The notes under the pieces: generated by a model
Seen by the model: the letters and a program-made list of their open reading frames with translations, nothing else
Told to the model about the DNA's origin: nothing
Database searches by the model: none
Shown here: one piece after another, positions 7,937-17,047 of the stretch
Position numbering within the stretch: the first letter of the stretch is position 1
Layout of the letters: every line of letters starts with the position of its first letter
Origin: Dongia deserti
GTDB lineage: Bacteria; Pseudomonadota; Alphaproteobacteria; Dongiales; Dongiaceae
Assembly (NCBI RefSeq): GCF_003574735.1
Contig: NZ_QORW01000013.1
Span: forward strand, 1-64,000
Direction of reading: 5' to 3'
Length of the DNA stretch: 64,000 nucleotides
Made by a program: the position numbers and the translations under genes

Positions 7937-10900
7937 GCGATCTTCCCTTCGTCATTCCAGCACTGGGCCGGCATCAGGTCGGCGGTGCGCCAGACGGCGC
8001 CGATGCGCTGCTGATTGCGCGCCTCGCCGGCATTGCGCCCGGCGGCGTGCTGCATGTCGCGCAGGACGATCTGCGCATGTCGCGCACGGTCGAGATGCTG
8101 GGCTTCATGGCCCCGGACCTGACCGTCATCTCGTTTCCGGCCTGGGACTGCCTGCCCTACGACCGTGCGTCGCCTCACCGCGACATCCTGGCGCGCCGCA
8201 TCGATGCCCTGACCCGCCTGGGGGCGATGGACGACAGAGCGCGCGCCGGGCTGGTGGTCGTCACGACCGTGGCCGCCATCCTGCAGCGGGTGCCGGCACC
8301 GGCGGAATTCAAGACTGCCGCGCGGCAGCTGACCCGCGGTGGCCGGCTCGATCAGGGTGAACTGGTCGACTACCTGGTCGGCAAGGGCTATGCGCGCACC
8401 GGCACCGTGGGCGAGCCGGGCGAGTTCGCGGTGCGTGGCGGCATCGTCGACCTGTTCCCGCCCGGCACCAACATGCCGATCCGCGTCGATTTCTTCGGCG
8501 ACGAGATCGAGGATCTGCGCCTGTTCGATCCCTTGTCTCAGCGCAGCCTGGGCAAGATCGATGACTTCGCGTTGAAGCCGATCAACGAACTGCAGCTGGC
8601 ACCGCAAGCAATCGAGCATTTCCGCACCAATTATCGCAGCGAGTTCGGCACGTCCGGCGCCGACGATCCGCTCTACGAGGCGATCAGCGCCGGGCGGCAA
8701 TATCCGGGCATGGAGCACTGGCTGCCCTTGTTCGGGACGGAGCTGGTGCCGTTCGAATCCTACCTGCCGCGCGCCATTGTCACGCTCGACCATCAGATGG
8801 ATGAGGCGATCAAGGCGCGCCTGGAGATGATCCAGGATTTCTTCCAGGCGCGGCGCGACCTGCAGGCCACCGAGCGCGAAAGCGGGGCGCCGGTCTATCG
8901 CCCGCTGCCTGTGAGCCGGCTCTATATTGGCGAGAACGCCTGGCGCGAATTCACCGAGAAGCGCGTCACCTTTGCACTGCATCCGTTCCAGGCGCCGGAT
9001 GAAGGCGGTTGGCTGAACGGTTTCGGCCGCTTCGGCAAGAACTTTGCGGAGGCGCGCGCCAATCCGGATGTGAACCTCTACCACGCGGTCGCCGGTTTCA
9101 CCCGCAACGAGCAGCAACAGGGCCGGCGCGTCCTGCTGGCGGCCGCGTCCACCGGCGCCCTGGAACGCATCGGTCACCTGCTTGCCGAGAACGGCGTGAG
9201 CCGGCAGGAAACGGTGGAGAAGTGGGACGACGTGCTCACGCTTCCTGCCGCCACGCTCGGCCGTGCCGTTCTGTCGCTGTCGAACGGCTTCATTGCGGAC
9301 GGCGTCACGGTCCTGACCGAACAGGACATATTGGGCGATCGTCTGATCCGCACGGTTGCAAAGAAGAAGAAAGTCGACGCGTTCCTGACGGAGCTCGCCA
9401 ACTTCCATGCCGGCGACTACGTCGTGCATGTCGACCACGGCATCGGGCGCTACGAAGGGCTGGTCGCACTCGACGTCGGCGGCGCACCGCATGATTGCCT
9501 GCGCGTCATCTACGACGGTGGCGACAAGCTGTTCGTGCCGGTCGAGAACATCGACGTGCTGAGCCGCTATGGCGGCGAAGAGGCGATCGTCGCGCTCGAC
9601 AAGCTCGGCGGCGCCGCCTGGCAGGCGCGCAAGGCGCGGGTCAAACAGCGCATCCGCGACATCGCCGAACAACTCATGAAGACAGCCGCCCTACGCCAGA
9701 TCAAGTCGGCGGATGTGCTACAGCCCGCCGAAGGCATGTTCGACGAGTTCTGCGCGCGCTTTCCCTATGCCGAGACCGAGGACCAGCAGCGCGCGATCGC
9801 AGAGGTGATCGCCGATCTTGCCAACGGCAGACCGATGGACCGGCTGGTGTGCGGCGATGTCGGCTTTGGCAAGACCGAGGTGGCTTTGCGCGCAGCGTTC
9901 GTGGCTGCGATGTCCGGCAAGCAGGTCGCCGTCGTTACGCCGACGACCCTGCTATGCCGGCAGCATTTCAAGACCTTCGCCGAGCGCCTCCAAGGTTTTC
10001 CGGTGACGATCCGTCAGATGTCCCGCCTGGTCACGTCGAAGGAGATGGCGGAGACAAAGGAAATGCTCAAAGCGGGTCGGGTCGACATCGTCATCGGTAC
10101 CCACGCTTTGCTCGCGAAAGGCATCGAATTCGCCCGGCTCGGCCTGCTGATCGTGGACGAGGAGCAGCACTTCGGCGTTGTGCAGAAGGAGCGTCTCAAG
10201 GACATGCGCGGCGACGTCCACGTGCTGACGCTCACCGCGACGCCGATCCCCCGCACGTTGCAGCTGGCTCTCTCCAATATCCGGGAAATGAGCCTCATCA
10301 CCACTCCGCCGATCGACCGGCTGGCTGTGCGTACTTTCGTGCTGCCATACGATCCGGTGATCGTGCGCGAGGCCATCATGCGCGAACATTTCCGCGGTGG
10401 GCAGATCTTCTATGTCTGCCCGCGCATCGAGGATCTCGACACGGTGGCGGCGCGCCTCCGGAGCCTGGTGCCGGAGATCAAGTTCGTGATGGCCCACGGC
10501 CGCATGCCGGCGACCCAGCTCGAGAAGGCGATGAACGCCTTCTACGACGGCAGCTACGAATTGCTGCTGGCGACCAACATCATCGAGTCCGGCCTCGACA
10601 TCCCGACCGCCAACACCATGATCATCCACCGCGCCGACATGTTCGGCCTGGCGCAGCTCTATCAGCTGCGCGGGCGCATCGGGCGTTCGAAGCTGCGCGG
10701 CTACGCCTATCTGACGACCCCGCCGGGCAAGGCGCTGACCGAGACCGCACAACGCCGCCTCGAGGTCATGCAGACCCTGGACCAGTTGGGCGCGGGCTTC
10801 ACGCTGGCCAGCCACGATCTTGACATCCGCGGCGCCGGCAACCTGCTGGGCGACGAGCAATCCGGACATGTGCGTGAGGTGGGCGTCGAACTCTACCAGC

Positions 10901-11406
10901 ATCTGCTGGAAGAGGCGGTGCGCGAGGCGCGCGGAACGGAGAAGGTGGCAGCACAGGACTGGACGCCGCAGATCAATATCGGCATGGCGGTGCTCATCCC
11001 CGAGAGCTACGTGCAGGACCTCAATGTGCGCCTCGGCCTGTACCGCCGGCTCGCGGATCTGACCACCGAGCAGGAGATCGATGCGTTCGCGGCGGAGCTG
11101 ATCGACCGGTTCGGGCCGCTGCCGGTGGAAGCGGAGAATCTGCTGCAGGTCGTGGCGCTGAAACAGCTCTGCCGGTCGTCCGGCGTTGAACGGCTGGAAA
11201 TCGGGCCGAAGGGCGCGGTGATAGCCTTCAAGGACAACCGCTTCGCACGCCCGGAAAAGCTCGTCGAGTTCATCACCAAGCGGCAGAATATCGTGACGCT
11301 TCGTACCGATCATCGCCTGGTCTATCGCCAGGACTGGGCCGACACCAAGGCCCGCATGAGCGGCGTCAAGAAGCTCATGCAGAATCTCTCGACGATGGCA
11401 GCCTGA
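7933..11406 (+). CDS. mfd: Transcription-repair coupling factor Mfd
   Basis: A 1157-residue protein that removes stalled RNA polymerase and recruits the UvrABC excision system. It has a UvrB-like N-terminal module with VRGGIVDLFPPG. A CarD-like RNA polymerase interaction domain follows, near GDYVVHVDHGIGRYEG (~residues 492-510). The RecG-like translocase has Walker A GDVGFGKT at 641-648, DEEQH starting at 742, TATPIPRT and QLRGRIGRS. The C-terminal TRCF domain contains LGLYRRLAD. The length is normal. The GTG start overlaps sdhE. It is convergent with the PP-loop gene, leaving only 33 bp between stops and no obvious terminator hairpin. Confidence 0.97.
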   Translation: MSDLPFVIPALGRHQVGGAPDGADALLIARLAGIAPGGVLHVAQDDLRMSRTVEMLGFMAPDLTVISFPAWDCLPYDRASPHRDILARRIDALTRLGAMDDRARAGLVVVTTVAAILQRVPAPAEFKTAARQLTRGGRLDQGELVDYLVGKGYARTGTVGEPGEFAVRGGIVDLFPPGTNMPIRVDFFGDEIEDLRLFDPLSQRSLGKIDDFALKPINELQLAPQAIEHFRTNYRSEFGTSGADDPLYEAISAGRQYPGMEHWLPLFGTELVPFESYLPRAIVTLDHQMDEAIKARLEMIQDFFQARRDLQATERESGAPVYRPLPVSRLYIGENAWREFTEKRVTFALHPFQAPDEGGWLNGFGRFGKNFAEARANPDVNLYHAVAGFTRNEQQQGRRVLLAAASTGALERIGHLLAENGVSRQETVEKWDDVLTLPAATLGRAVLSLSNGFIADGVTVLTEQDILGDRLIRTVAKKKKVDAFLTELANFHAGDYVVHVDHGIGRYEGLVALDVGGAPHDCLRVIYDGGDKLFVPVENIDVLSRYGGEEAIVALDKLGGAAWQARKARVKQRIRDIAEQLMKTAALRQIKSADVLQPAEGMFDEFCARFPYAETEDQQRAIAEVIADLANGRPMDRLVCGDVGFGKTEVALRAAFVAAMSGKQVAVVTPTTLLCRQHFKTFAERLQGFPVTIRQMSRLVTSKEMAETKEMLKAGRVDIVIGTHALLAKGIEFARLGLLIVDEEQHFGVVQKERLKDMRGDVHVLTLTATPIPRTLQLALSNIREMSLITTPPIDRLAVRTFVLPYDPVIVREAIMREHFRGGQIFYVCPRIEDLDTVAARLRSLVPEIKFVMAHGRMPATQLEKAMNAFYDGSYELLLATNIIESGLDIPTANTMIIHRADMFGLAQLYQLRGRIGRSKLRGYAYLTTPPGKALTETAQRRLEVMQTLDQLGAGFTLASHDLDIRGAGNLLGDEQSGHVREVGVELYQHLLEEAVREARGTEKVAAQDWTPQINIGMAVLIPESYVQDLNVRLGLYRRLADLTTEQEIDAFAAELIDRFGPLPVEAENLLQVVALKQLCRSSGVERLEIGPKGAVIAFKDNRFARPEKLVEFITKRQNIVTLRTDHRLVYRQDWADTKARMSGVKKLMQNLSTMAA

Positions 11407-11439
11407 TCATCAGTACTGCGTATAAGCGAGCCGAAAGAC

Positions 11440-12612
11440 CTACCGTACTCTCTTCATTAGGTGGCTCAAGGTATCAAGAAAGCCTCTTCGCACATCATCG
11501 TTCCTGGTGCTGGCGGAATTTGGTTTCTTCAACATTGCGTAGACGATGTCTGCGCTTGGCAAGTGCGCGAATAGGGAGTTCCGCTTAGCGGAAGTCACTA
11601 TGTCCAGCAGGAATGCTCGCTGGTAGCTCTTATGAAGATCAAATCTGCTGTACCAATCCGACGGAATGGATGGATCGGCGAAGATTTCGGGTACGGTTCC
11701 GGACGCCACGAAGAACATCAACTTGGTTCTCGTGCATTTCTGGCATCTCCCGCAATTGTTGGGGCGTGACCGATTGTTGGTGCAGAACGTGACCGAGGCC
11801 AATGCTTCCTTCGAGGACAGGATCAAGGGCATCTTCTCGGTTCGAGTAAGGTGATCGTCGAGTGTGACTAGCCGGGTGCAGCCATCGTCAAAGTAGACGT
11901 TCGTGGCGGAGTTCGATCCCCACGGGTGCGTGATGAATTGCTGATCGCGACGATAGTCCGCCGCAATGAAGATATCGCCGTAATTCTCAGTGTATAAGAA
12001 AGCTGAGCCTGCAAGAGCAAAGATATGGCTGAAATGAGCGGCCGGCAGATTGACCCTGCACTTGTTGTACGTGGCGTAGGCGTCTGTCCTGACAAATATG
12101 TGTTCGGTTCCCACAAGGCTGGAAAACGGGGATACCTTGCTCTTGAAGGCCTGAAATTTGCTTTCGTCCTCCAGCTTGTACTCCAGTCCGTGCACTGTCA
12201 GGAGACTCTGCCTTTGCCCTGCGCGATGCCGTGTCAGCAGCGCATGGGTGCTGTCGATTCCACCGGAATAGAAGCAAAGGCTCTTCTCGCTTTTCCTGGG
12301 GCGACTGGGCGAGTGCGTGTCGAACGATATATTCACCGAGCTGAAGTGGTGGGGCAGCCATGACTCCCAGATTTCCGACAGGCGTCGGGCATTTTTCGCC
12401 GTCTCTTCCGCCCCTTCTCCTTCTACATGCAGGTCTTTCCCGGTCCTCATCGCTATTGGCAGAAAGAACCAGGCCGCGAAGTCGTTCCGTACTTCGTTTG
12501 CGCTATGGCGGCTATCCGTCCAAACCTGAATCGACTGGGCGTTGTTGGACAACAATATCGAACCGTCAGACCTGGTAACCTTGATGCGGATTACTTCTGT
12601 CCGTGGTTGCAT
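11440..12612 (-). CDS. PP-loop ATPase superfamily protein with QueC-like zinc motif
   Basis: A 390-residue protein of unknown substrate. The PP-loop SGGIDS at residues 116-121 binds ATP in N-type ATP pyrophosphatases such as QueC, TilS and asparagine synthetase, which adenylate a carboxylate or amide. Near the C-terminus are Cys277, Cys287, Cys290 and Cys293 in the context NCGRCQKCTRT. This resembles the four-cysteine zinc site of QueC. The ~110 N-terminal residues are a separate domain with WFFLPIAMRTG. The family is one I recall as uncharacterised and sometimes near glycan or sulfation genes. It is the last gene of a minus-strand operon, 22 bp after the Stf0 sulfotransferase, with GAGGTG before its ATG. 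Its base composition looks less GC-rich than its neighbours. Confidence 0.8.
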   Translation of the reverse strand: MQPRTEVIRIKVTRSDGSILLSNNAQSIQVWTDSRHSANEVRNDFAAWFFLPIAMRTGKDLHVEGEGAEETAKNARRLSEIWESWLPHHFSSVNISFDTHSPSRPRKSEKSLCFYSGGIDSTHALLTRHRAGQRQSLLTVHGLEYKLEDESKFQAFKSKVSPFSSLVGTEHIFVRTDAYATYNKCRVNLPAAHFSHIFALAGSAFLYTENYGDIFIAADYRRDQQFITHPWGSNSATNVYFDDGCTRLVTLDDHLTRTEKMPLILSSKEALASVTFCTNNRSRPNNCGRCQKCTRTKLMFFVASGTVPEIFADPSIPSDWYSRFDLHKSYQRAFLLDIVTSAKRNSLFAHLPSADIVYAMLKKPNSASTRNDDVRRGFLDTLSHLMKRVR

Positions 12613-12634
12613 TCACACCTCTGATGCGTCTGTG

Positions 12635-13456
12635 TCAGCGGAGCCGGCAGAGGCTGCGGAACTCGTCGCCTGTTTCTGCCAGAAACCGCTCGCGCCATTC
12701 GACGCTGCGGGCGTCGCGTTGAACGCCAAGCGTTATGAATGGCTGTTCGATCGCTGCGGGCGAAGACAACCCCATCAAGGATGCGATCTGGTCGACCACG
12801 CGCTGCGGATCTTTCAAGACCTCTTCATAGGTGATGGTAAGCGGCTGGACACCCAGCCGCATCATGACCGCATCCCAGATCGATTCCTGCTCGCGCACGG
12901 ACTGCATGCAGTGACGTATGAAGTCAACGCTGTAGACAGGTTCCATCCTTTGCGGATCGATGGAGAGGAATTGCTTGGTCTGCCGGGCGCGTGCGAGGGA
13001 GATGGCCTGCCCCAGCAGGTCGCCCCGCCGGAAGCGGATCACGGACAGCTTGGGAAGATCACGAAAGGGATCGATCGCCCCGCCAATACGCCCCAATTGG
13101 GGGCCAATGACCTTCACGCCATAGATACCGTTGCGCGTGGCGCCCACGGTTCTGATGATATCGAGCTGCCGCTGTGGGTCGGCCGGATAATTGGGATCGG
13201 TACGTCTGCGCTGGCCTCCAGTATTGAAGTATTCGCGCGGAGTGCCGAGCATGCGGGTGCTAGCGAGAAGCTGGCAGAGATAGCTGCTGCCGCTCCTGGA
13301 GGTTGCGCAAATCATGTAGCCACGATCTGCCGGCATCCGCCGCAAGACTTCCAGGCGAAAACCTATGCGGTGGCGCCAACCTATCGCCGCTTTGCGAATT
13401 CGACGGAACGGCTGAAAACGGCGCGCCGGCTTCTCGCCTCCCATTGCCGCGCTCAT
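12635..13456 (-). CDS. Stf0-family sulfotransferase
   Basis: About 273 residues. The 5'-phosphosulfate-binding loop TSRSGSSYL lies at ~52-60, followed by STRMLGTPREYFN. The 3'-phosphate-binding region has VIRFRRGDLLGQAISLARA and QTKQF. This combination is typical of the Stf0 family, founded by the mycobacterial trehalose 2-sulfotransferase, which uses PAPS. The acceptor here cannot be read from sequence. It starts 7 bp after the stop of the DsbA-like gene and is followed by the PP-loop gene, suggesting one transcript. A longer start 45 bp upstream would overlap the DsbA gene. An ATG 12 bp further in is also possible. Confidence 0.85.
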   Translation of the reverse strand: MSAAMGGEKPARRFQPFRRIRKAAIGWRHRIGFRLEVLRRMPADRGYMICATSRSGSSYLCQLLASTRMLGTPREYFNTGGQRRRTDPNYPADPQRQLDIIRTVGATRNGIYGVKVIGPQLGRIGGAIDPFRDLPKLSVIRFRRGDLLGQAISLARARQTKQFLSIDPQRMEPVYSVDFIRHCMQSVREQESIWDAVMMRLGVQPLTITYEEVLKDPQRVVDQIASLMGLSSPAAIEQPFITLGVQRDARSVEWRERFLAETGDEFRSLCRLR

Positions 13457-13463
13457 TACAGCA

Positions 13464-14111
13464 TCACGCCACGCCCTTCTGGGCGTCTTCCTCGCGAGCA
13501 AGGTCGATCATGTTGAGCAATGCCTCCGGCTCCTGCGCGCCGGACAGGCCGAACCGACCGTTGAACACGAAGAACGGCACGCCGTTGATGCCGATCCGCC
13601 GCGACTGCAGATCCTCGGTCATCGCGGAGTCCAGCCGGCCGCCTTCCACCAGCGCGTCGGCGATGGCCGCATCGGAAAGTCCGGCTTCGCCGCCGAGCTC
13701 GGTCAGGACATCGGGATCGCCGATGTCGCGCCCTTCGGTGAAATAGGACTTGAAGATGAGCTCCAGCAGTTCCGGCTGCTTGTCCTCTTCGGCGGCGGCG
13801 TAGAGCAGGCGGTGCGAGCGCACGGTGTTGGGCGTGCGCGTGATCCGGTCGAAATCGAACTTGATCCCTTCCTGCGCGCCGACGCGCGACACCGCCTCAT
13901 AGAGGCGCTGGGCGCGCTCCAGGCTGCCGAACTTGGCGATCATGTATTGCCGCCGGTCCATGCCAGAGGTGGGCAGACCGGGATTGAGCTGGAACGCTCG
14001 CCACCGGCGGACGAGGCCGGGCTGCGGACGCAGATGCAGGGCGCGCTCCAGCCGGCGCTTGCCGATGTAGCACCAGGGACAGACCGTGTCGGAGAAGATT
14101 TCCAATAGCAT
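13464..14111 (-). CDS. DsbA/FrnE-family thiol oxidoreductase
   Basis: A 215-residue cytoplasmic-type DsbA-like protein with no signal peptide. The thioredoxin active site Cys11-Pro-Trp-Cys14 lies in FSDTVCPWCYIGKRR. The helical insertion and the C-terminal cis-Pro region GVPFFVFNGRFGLSGAQ follow the FrnE and 2-hydroxychromene-2-carboxylate isomerase fold. FrnE-type members are thiol-disulfide oxidoreductases in oxidative stress, and the CxxC suggests redox activity rather than isomerisation. It begins 9 bp after the CPA2 antiporter stop and precedes the sulfotransferase, so the four genes look like one operon. Confidence 0.9.
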   Translation of the reverse strand: MLLEIFSDTVCPWCYIGKRRLERALHLRPQPGLVRRWRAFQLNPGLPTSGMDRRQYMIAKFGSLERAQRLYEAVSRVGAQEGIKFDFDRITRTPNTVRSHRLLYAAAEEDKQPELLELIFKSYFTEGRDIGDPDVLTELGGEAGLSDAAIADALVEGGRLDSAMTEDLQSRRIGINGVPFFVFNGRFGLSGAQEPEALLNMIDLAREEDAQKGVA

Positions 14112-14120
14112 GGCGGAAGT

Positions 14121-15800
14121 CTAGGGCGATTCCGGCCGGCGCGCCAGCGGTGGCGTTTGCTCAGCCTGCGCCGCGGGAACCAGCGCTGCCAGCAGGGAAT
14201 CCGCCATCGTGTCGCCGATCGAGCTCGGCTCCGGCACAGTGAGAGCGGCGCCGGCCTTCCGCAGTTCCTTGGCATGTTCCTCATCGAACGCGCGGCTCAG
14301 GATGAGCGTCTCCGGCAGCACGTAGTGGACCAGCGCGACTAGCTGGATGGCGATCTCGGCGTCGTTGATCGCGATCACCATCGCTTTCGCCTCGGCAAGG
14401 CCGAGGGCTTCCATCACCTCGACCCGCGCCGCATCGCCGTAATAGACAGGCAGGCCGGCGCGGCGCGCGCGATTGACGTTGTTGGGGTCGGTGTCGGTCG
14501 CAACCCAGGGAATACCGGCCTTGCTCATGCGATCCGCCACCGCGGCGCCGATCCGCCCAAAGCCGGCGATGATCACGTGGTTCTCGATGCCCTGCGGAAC
14601 GCGCGGCAACGCATCGTCGGAGACCTCGGTGCGGCGGGCGATGCGCGGCGCCAGGCGTTCCCCTGCCACCGCCAGCAACGGCGTCAGCATCATGGACAGC
14701 ACCACGACGATGGTCAGCTCCTGCTGCAGCAGGGGAGAGAGCACCTGTTCCCGGCCCGCGAGCGCGAACAGCACGAAGGCGAACTCGCCGCCCTGTGCCA
14801 GCAGCAACCCGAGGCGCACGGAGCCCGCAAGCGCCATGAAGAGCCGCCAGCAGAGCAGGAAGATCACTACGCCCTTGAGGAGCAGCAGCCCGGCCAGCAG
14901 CAGCAGGATCTCGAGCCCATGGCGCGGCAGCAGCTCGGTATCGAGCAGCATGCCAACCGTCATGAAAAAGAGGCCGAGCAGCAGGCCGCGGAACGGCTGA
15001 ATCTCGGCAGCGACCTGGTGGCGATAGGCGGTGTCGGCGAGCAGCATGCCGGCCAGCAAGGCGCCGAACGCCATCGACAGGCCAGCGGTGTGCGTGACGC
15101 CTGCCGCGGTCAGGACGATCAGCAGCGTGAGGGCCGCGAAGATCTCGGGACTGTGGGTGGCCGCGATGGCATTCATCAACGGACGCAACGCGATGCGCCC
15201 GATGCCGAGAATGAGCATCGTGACCGCCGCGGCCTTGAGCACGCTGAGGCCGGCCGCCCCTGCCATCTCCAGCGGCATGCCGCGCAACGCGGGGATCAGC
15301 ACCAGCAGCGGCCCGACGGCGAGATCCTGGGTCATCAGGATGCCGAGCGCACCGCGCCCGAACCGGGAATGCAGTTCCCGCCGCTCCGACAGCAGACGCA
15401 GGACGATGGCCGTAGAGGACAACGACAAAGCCGAACCGATCGCGATGGAGGCGGGAAAGTCCAGCCCCAGCAGCAGGCAGATGCCGGACAGCAGCACGGT
15501 CGTTGCAAGCACCTGCGCCGCGCCCAGCACGAACATGCCGCGCGGCAATTGTCGCAGCCGCTCCATCGGCAGCTCGAGCCCCACCGTGAAGAGCAGGAAG
15601 ACGATACCGAGCTCCGCCAAGGCCTGCGGCGCCTGCACATCTCGGATGAGATTAAGAAAGGCGGGACCGATGATCAGGCCCGCCGCCAGATAGCCGATGA
15701 TGGCCCCGAATTTCAGCCGCTCGGCAAGCGATGCCCCGATCACGGCCGCCGTCAGGATGACGAGCGTATCGATGAAAATACCGAGATATGCCCCGTCCAT
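14121..15800 (-). CDS. CPA2-family cation:proton antiporter (Kef/RosB type) with C-terminal TrkA-N domain
   Basis: A 559-residue membrane protein. The first ~390 residues hold about twelve hydrophobic segments, with the family motif FGAIIGYLAAGLIIGP near the start and a GxxLS-rich core (SALSLSSTAIVL). The C-terminal Rossmann domain starts at NHVIIAGFGRIGAAVADRM and binds NAD(H) or nucleotides in relatives. It resembles KefB/KefC, RosB and YbaL, which exchange K+ or Na+ for protons. A separate TrkA-C domain is not evident. It is the first gene of the minus-strand operon with dsbA-like, stf0 and PP-loop genes. Pairing with a thiol oxidoreductase would fit redox or electrophile control, but that is inference. 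Confidence 0.92.
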   Translation of the reverse strand: MDGAYLGIFIDTLVILTAAVIGASLAERLKFGAIIGYLAAGLIIGPAFLNLIRDVQAPQALAELGIVFLLFTVGLELPMERLRQLPRGMFVLGAAQVLATTVLLSGICLLLGLDFPASIAIGSALSLSSTAIVLRLLSERRELHSRFGRGALGILMTQDLAVGPLLVLIPALRGMPLEMAGAAGLSVLKAAAVTMLILGIGRIALRPLMNAIAATHSPEIFAALTLLIVLTAAGVTHTAGLSMAFGALLAGMLLADTAYRHQVAAEIQPFRGLLLGLFFMTVGMLLDTELLPRHGLEILLLLAGLLLLKGVVIFLLCWRLFMALAGSVRLGLLLAQGGEFAFVLFALAGREQVLSPLLQQELTIVVVLSMMLTPLLAVAGERLAPRIARRTEVSDDALPRVPQGIENHVIIAGFGRIGAAVADRMSKAGIPWVATDTDPNNVNRARRAGLPVYYGDAARVEVMEALGLAEAKAMVIAINDAEIAIQLVALVHYVLPETLILSRAFDEEHAKELRKAGAALTVPEPSSIGDTMADSLLAALVPAAQAEQTPPLARRPESP

Positions 15801-16022
15801 CCGCCCCCGAGCGTCATCCCGCGCGCACGCGCAAAATCTCTATGGAATCTTTATACGGAATGGATTTGGCGCCCGCAGCCGGAAATTCGTACGGCTCTAG
15901 TGGCTCTTGCGGGCCGGCACACAAGACTTGGCGTACTGAGGTTCGGCGGCCGGCTCGACTCGGAACGCCGCGCGCGATACCGTGTTTCCCGTAAAGTCAA
16001 GCAATTAGTCAGAGGCTTTAAG

Positions 16023-16916
16023 ATGGCTCGCCCGTTTTGGCGCGGTCAGCTTCGGCTGGCCCTAGTGACCTGCCCGATCAACCTGACACCCGCGACTACC
16101 GAGCGCGACAAGATCCGGTTTCACAAGCTGAACCGCGAAACCGGCAACCGGCTGCGCATGCAGATGATCGATTCCGAGACCCAGGACGTGGTTGATCGCG
16201 AGCAGACCGTGATGGGCTACGAGTTCGAGAAGGGTAAATACGTCACCGTCGAACAGGAAGAGCTCGACAAGCTGAAGATCGAAAGCTCCGACGTGATCGA
16301 TATCGAGCGCGTGGTGCCGATCGCGGACATCGATTGGCTGTTCTGGGAGAAGCCCTATCTCATCGAGCCGGACGCGCGCGGCAAGGGAGCCAAGAGCACG
16401 GTCGACATCTTCGCAACCATCCGCGACGCGCTGAAGACGAGGAAAGTGGCGGCGCTCGGCCACGCGGTGATCGGCCGGCGCGAGCGGCCGGTCATGATCC
16501 AGCCGCGCGGTAAGGGCATGATGCTGACGACGCTGCGGGACCCGGACGAGATCCGCAAGCCGGAGGAAGCTTTTGACGATATCGACGACGTGAAGGTCAA
16601 CAAAGAAAACCTGCAGATGGCGGAGACGCTGATCGAGCGTCTGACCAGCAAGTTCGATCTCGACATGTTCGAGGACCGCTATCAGGAAGCCCTGCAGAAG
16701 CTGGTCACCGCGAAGCAGAAGGGCAAGAAGGTCGTCTACGCCGAGGAGCCGGAGCGCGAAAGCAACGTCGTGGATATCACCGAGGCCCTGCGTGCCAGCC
16801 TCCGGGGCACCGCCAAGGCCGCCAATGTCAATGCGCGCGGCAATGGAAAGGGCACACAGAAGAAGCGCACGGCGCGCACGAAAACCACCGGTAAGCGCGG
16901 CAAACGCGCGGCCTAG
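16023..16916 (+). CDS. ku: Non-homologous end joining protein Ku
   Basis: A 297-residue bacterial Ku, a homodimeric ring that binds DNA double-strand ends and recruits ligase LigD. The typical beginning MARPFWRGQLRLALVTCPIN and the core LNRETGNRLRMQMIDSE, GYEFEKGKYVTVEQEEL and VVPIADIDWLFWEKPYLIEP are all visible. A lysine/arginine-rich tail of about 45 residues ends the protein, which in other Ku proteins affects DNA binding and end threading. The ATG follows AGAGG. A much longer open frame upstream is the antisense of the antiporter and is not part of the gene. No ligD is present in the window. A strong terminator follows. Confidence 0.95.
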   Translation: MARPFWRGQLRLALVTCPINLTPATTERDKIRFHKLNRETGNRLRMQMIDSETQDVVDREQTVMGYEFEKGKYVTVEQEELDKLKIESSDVIDIERVVPIADIDWLFWEKPYLIEPDARGKGAKSTVDIFATIRDALKTRKVAALGHAVIGRRERPVMIQPRGKGMMLTTLRDPDEIRKPEEAFDDIDDVKVNKENLQMAETLIERLTSKFDLDMFEDRYQEALQKLVTAKQKGKKVVYAEEPERESNVVDITEALRASLRGTAKAANVNARGNGKGTQKKRTARTKTTGKRGKRAA

Positions 16917-16939
16917 CACGACGCGCAATCCGATCGTAC

Positions 16940-16979
16940 CTGGAGGCGGCGCACAAGGCGGTCGCCTCCAGTATTTTTT
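16940..16979 (+). terminator. Rho-independent terminator after ku
   Basis: A perfect 9-bp inverted repeat, CTGGAGGCG paired with CGCCTCCAG (16940-16948 and 16963-16971), extendable by two more pairs. It is followed by a run of six T residues at 16974-16979. It begins 24 bp after the ku stop codon and is correctly oriented to end that transcript. Confidence 0.9.
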
Positions 16980-17047
16980 GCCTATGAATCGGTCTTTAAT
17001 ACCGATATAATTCCCGTATCAAAAGAAATTTCAGGTCCGATTGATCG

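Noticed and set aside
7804-9672. 622-codon minus-strand frame opposite mfd
   Set aside because: High-GC antisense artefact. mfd on the plus strand has full-length family motifs across the same bases.
14577-16022. Long open frame running into ku from upstream, which would make a 779-residue protein
   Set aside because: Its first ~480 codons are the antisense of the CPA2 antiporter, with Gln/Arg-rich nonsense composition. The Ku family start and a ribosome site are at 16023.
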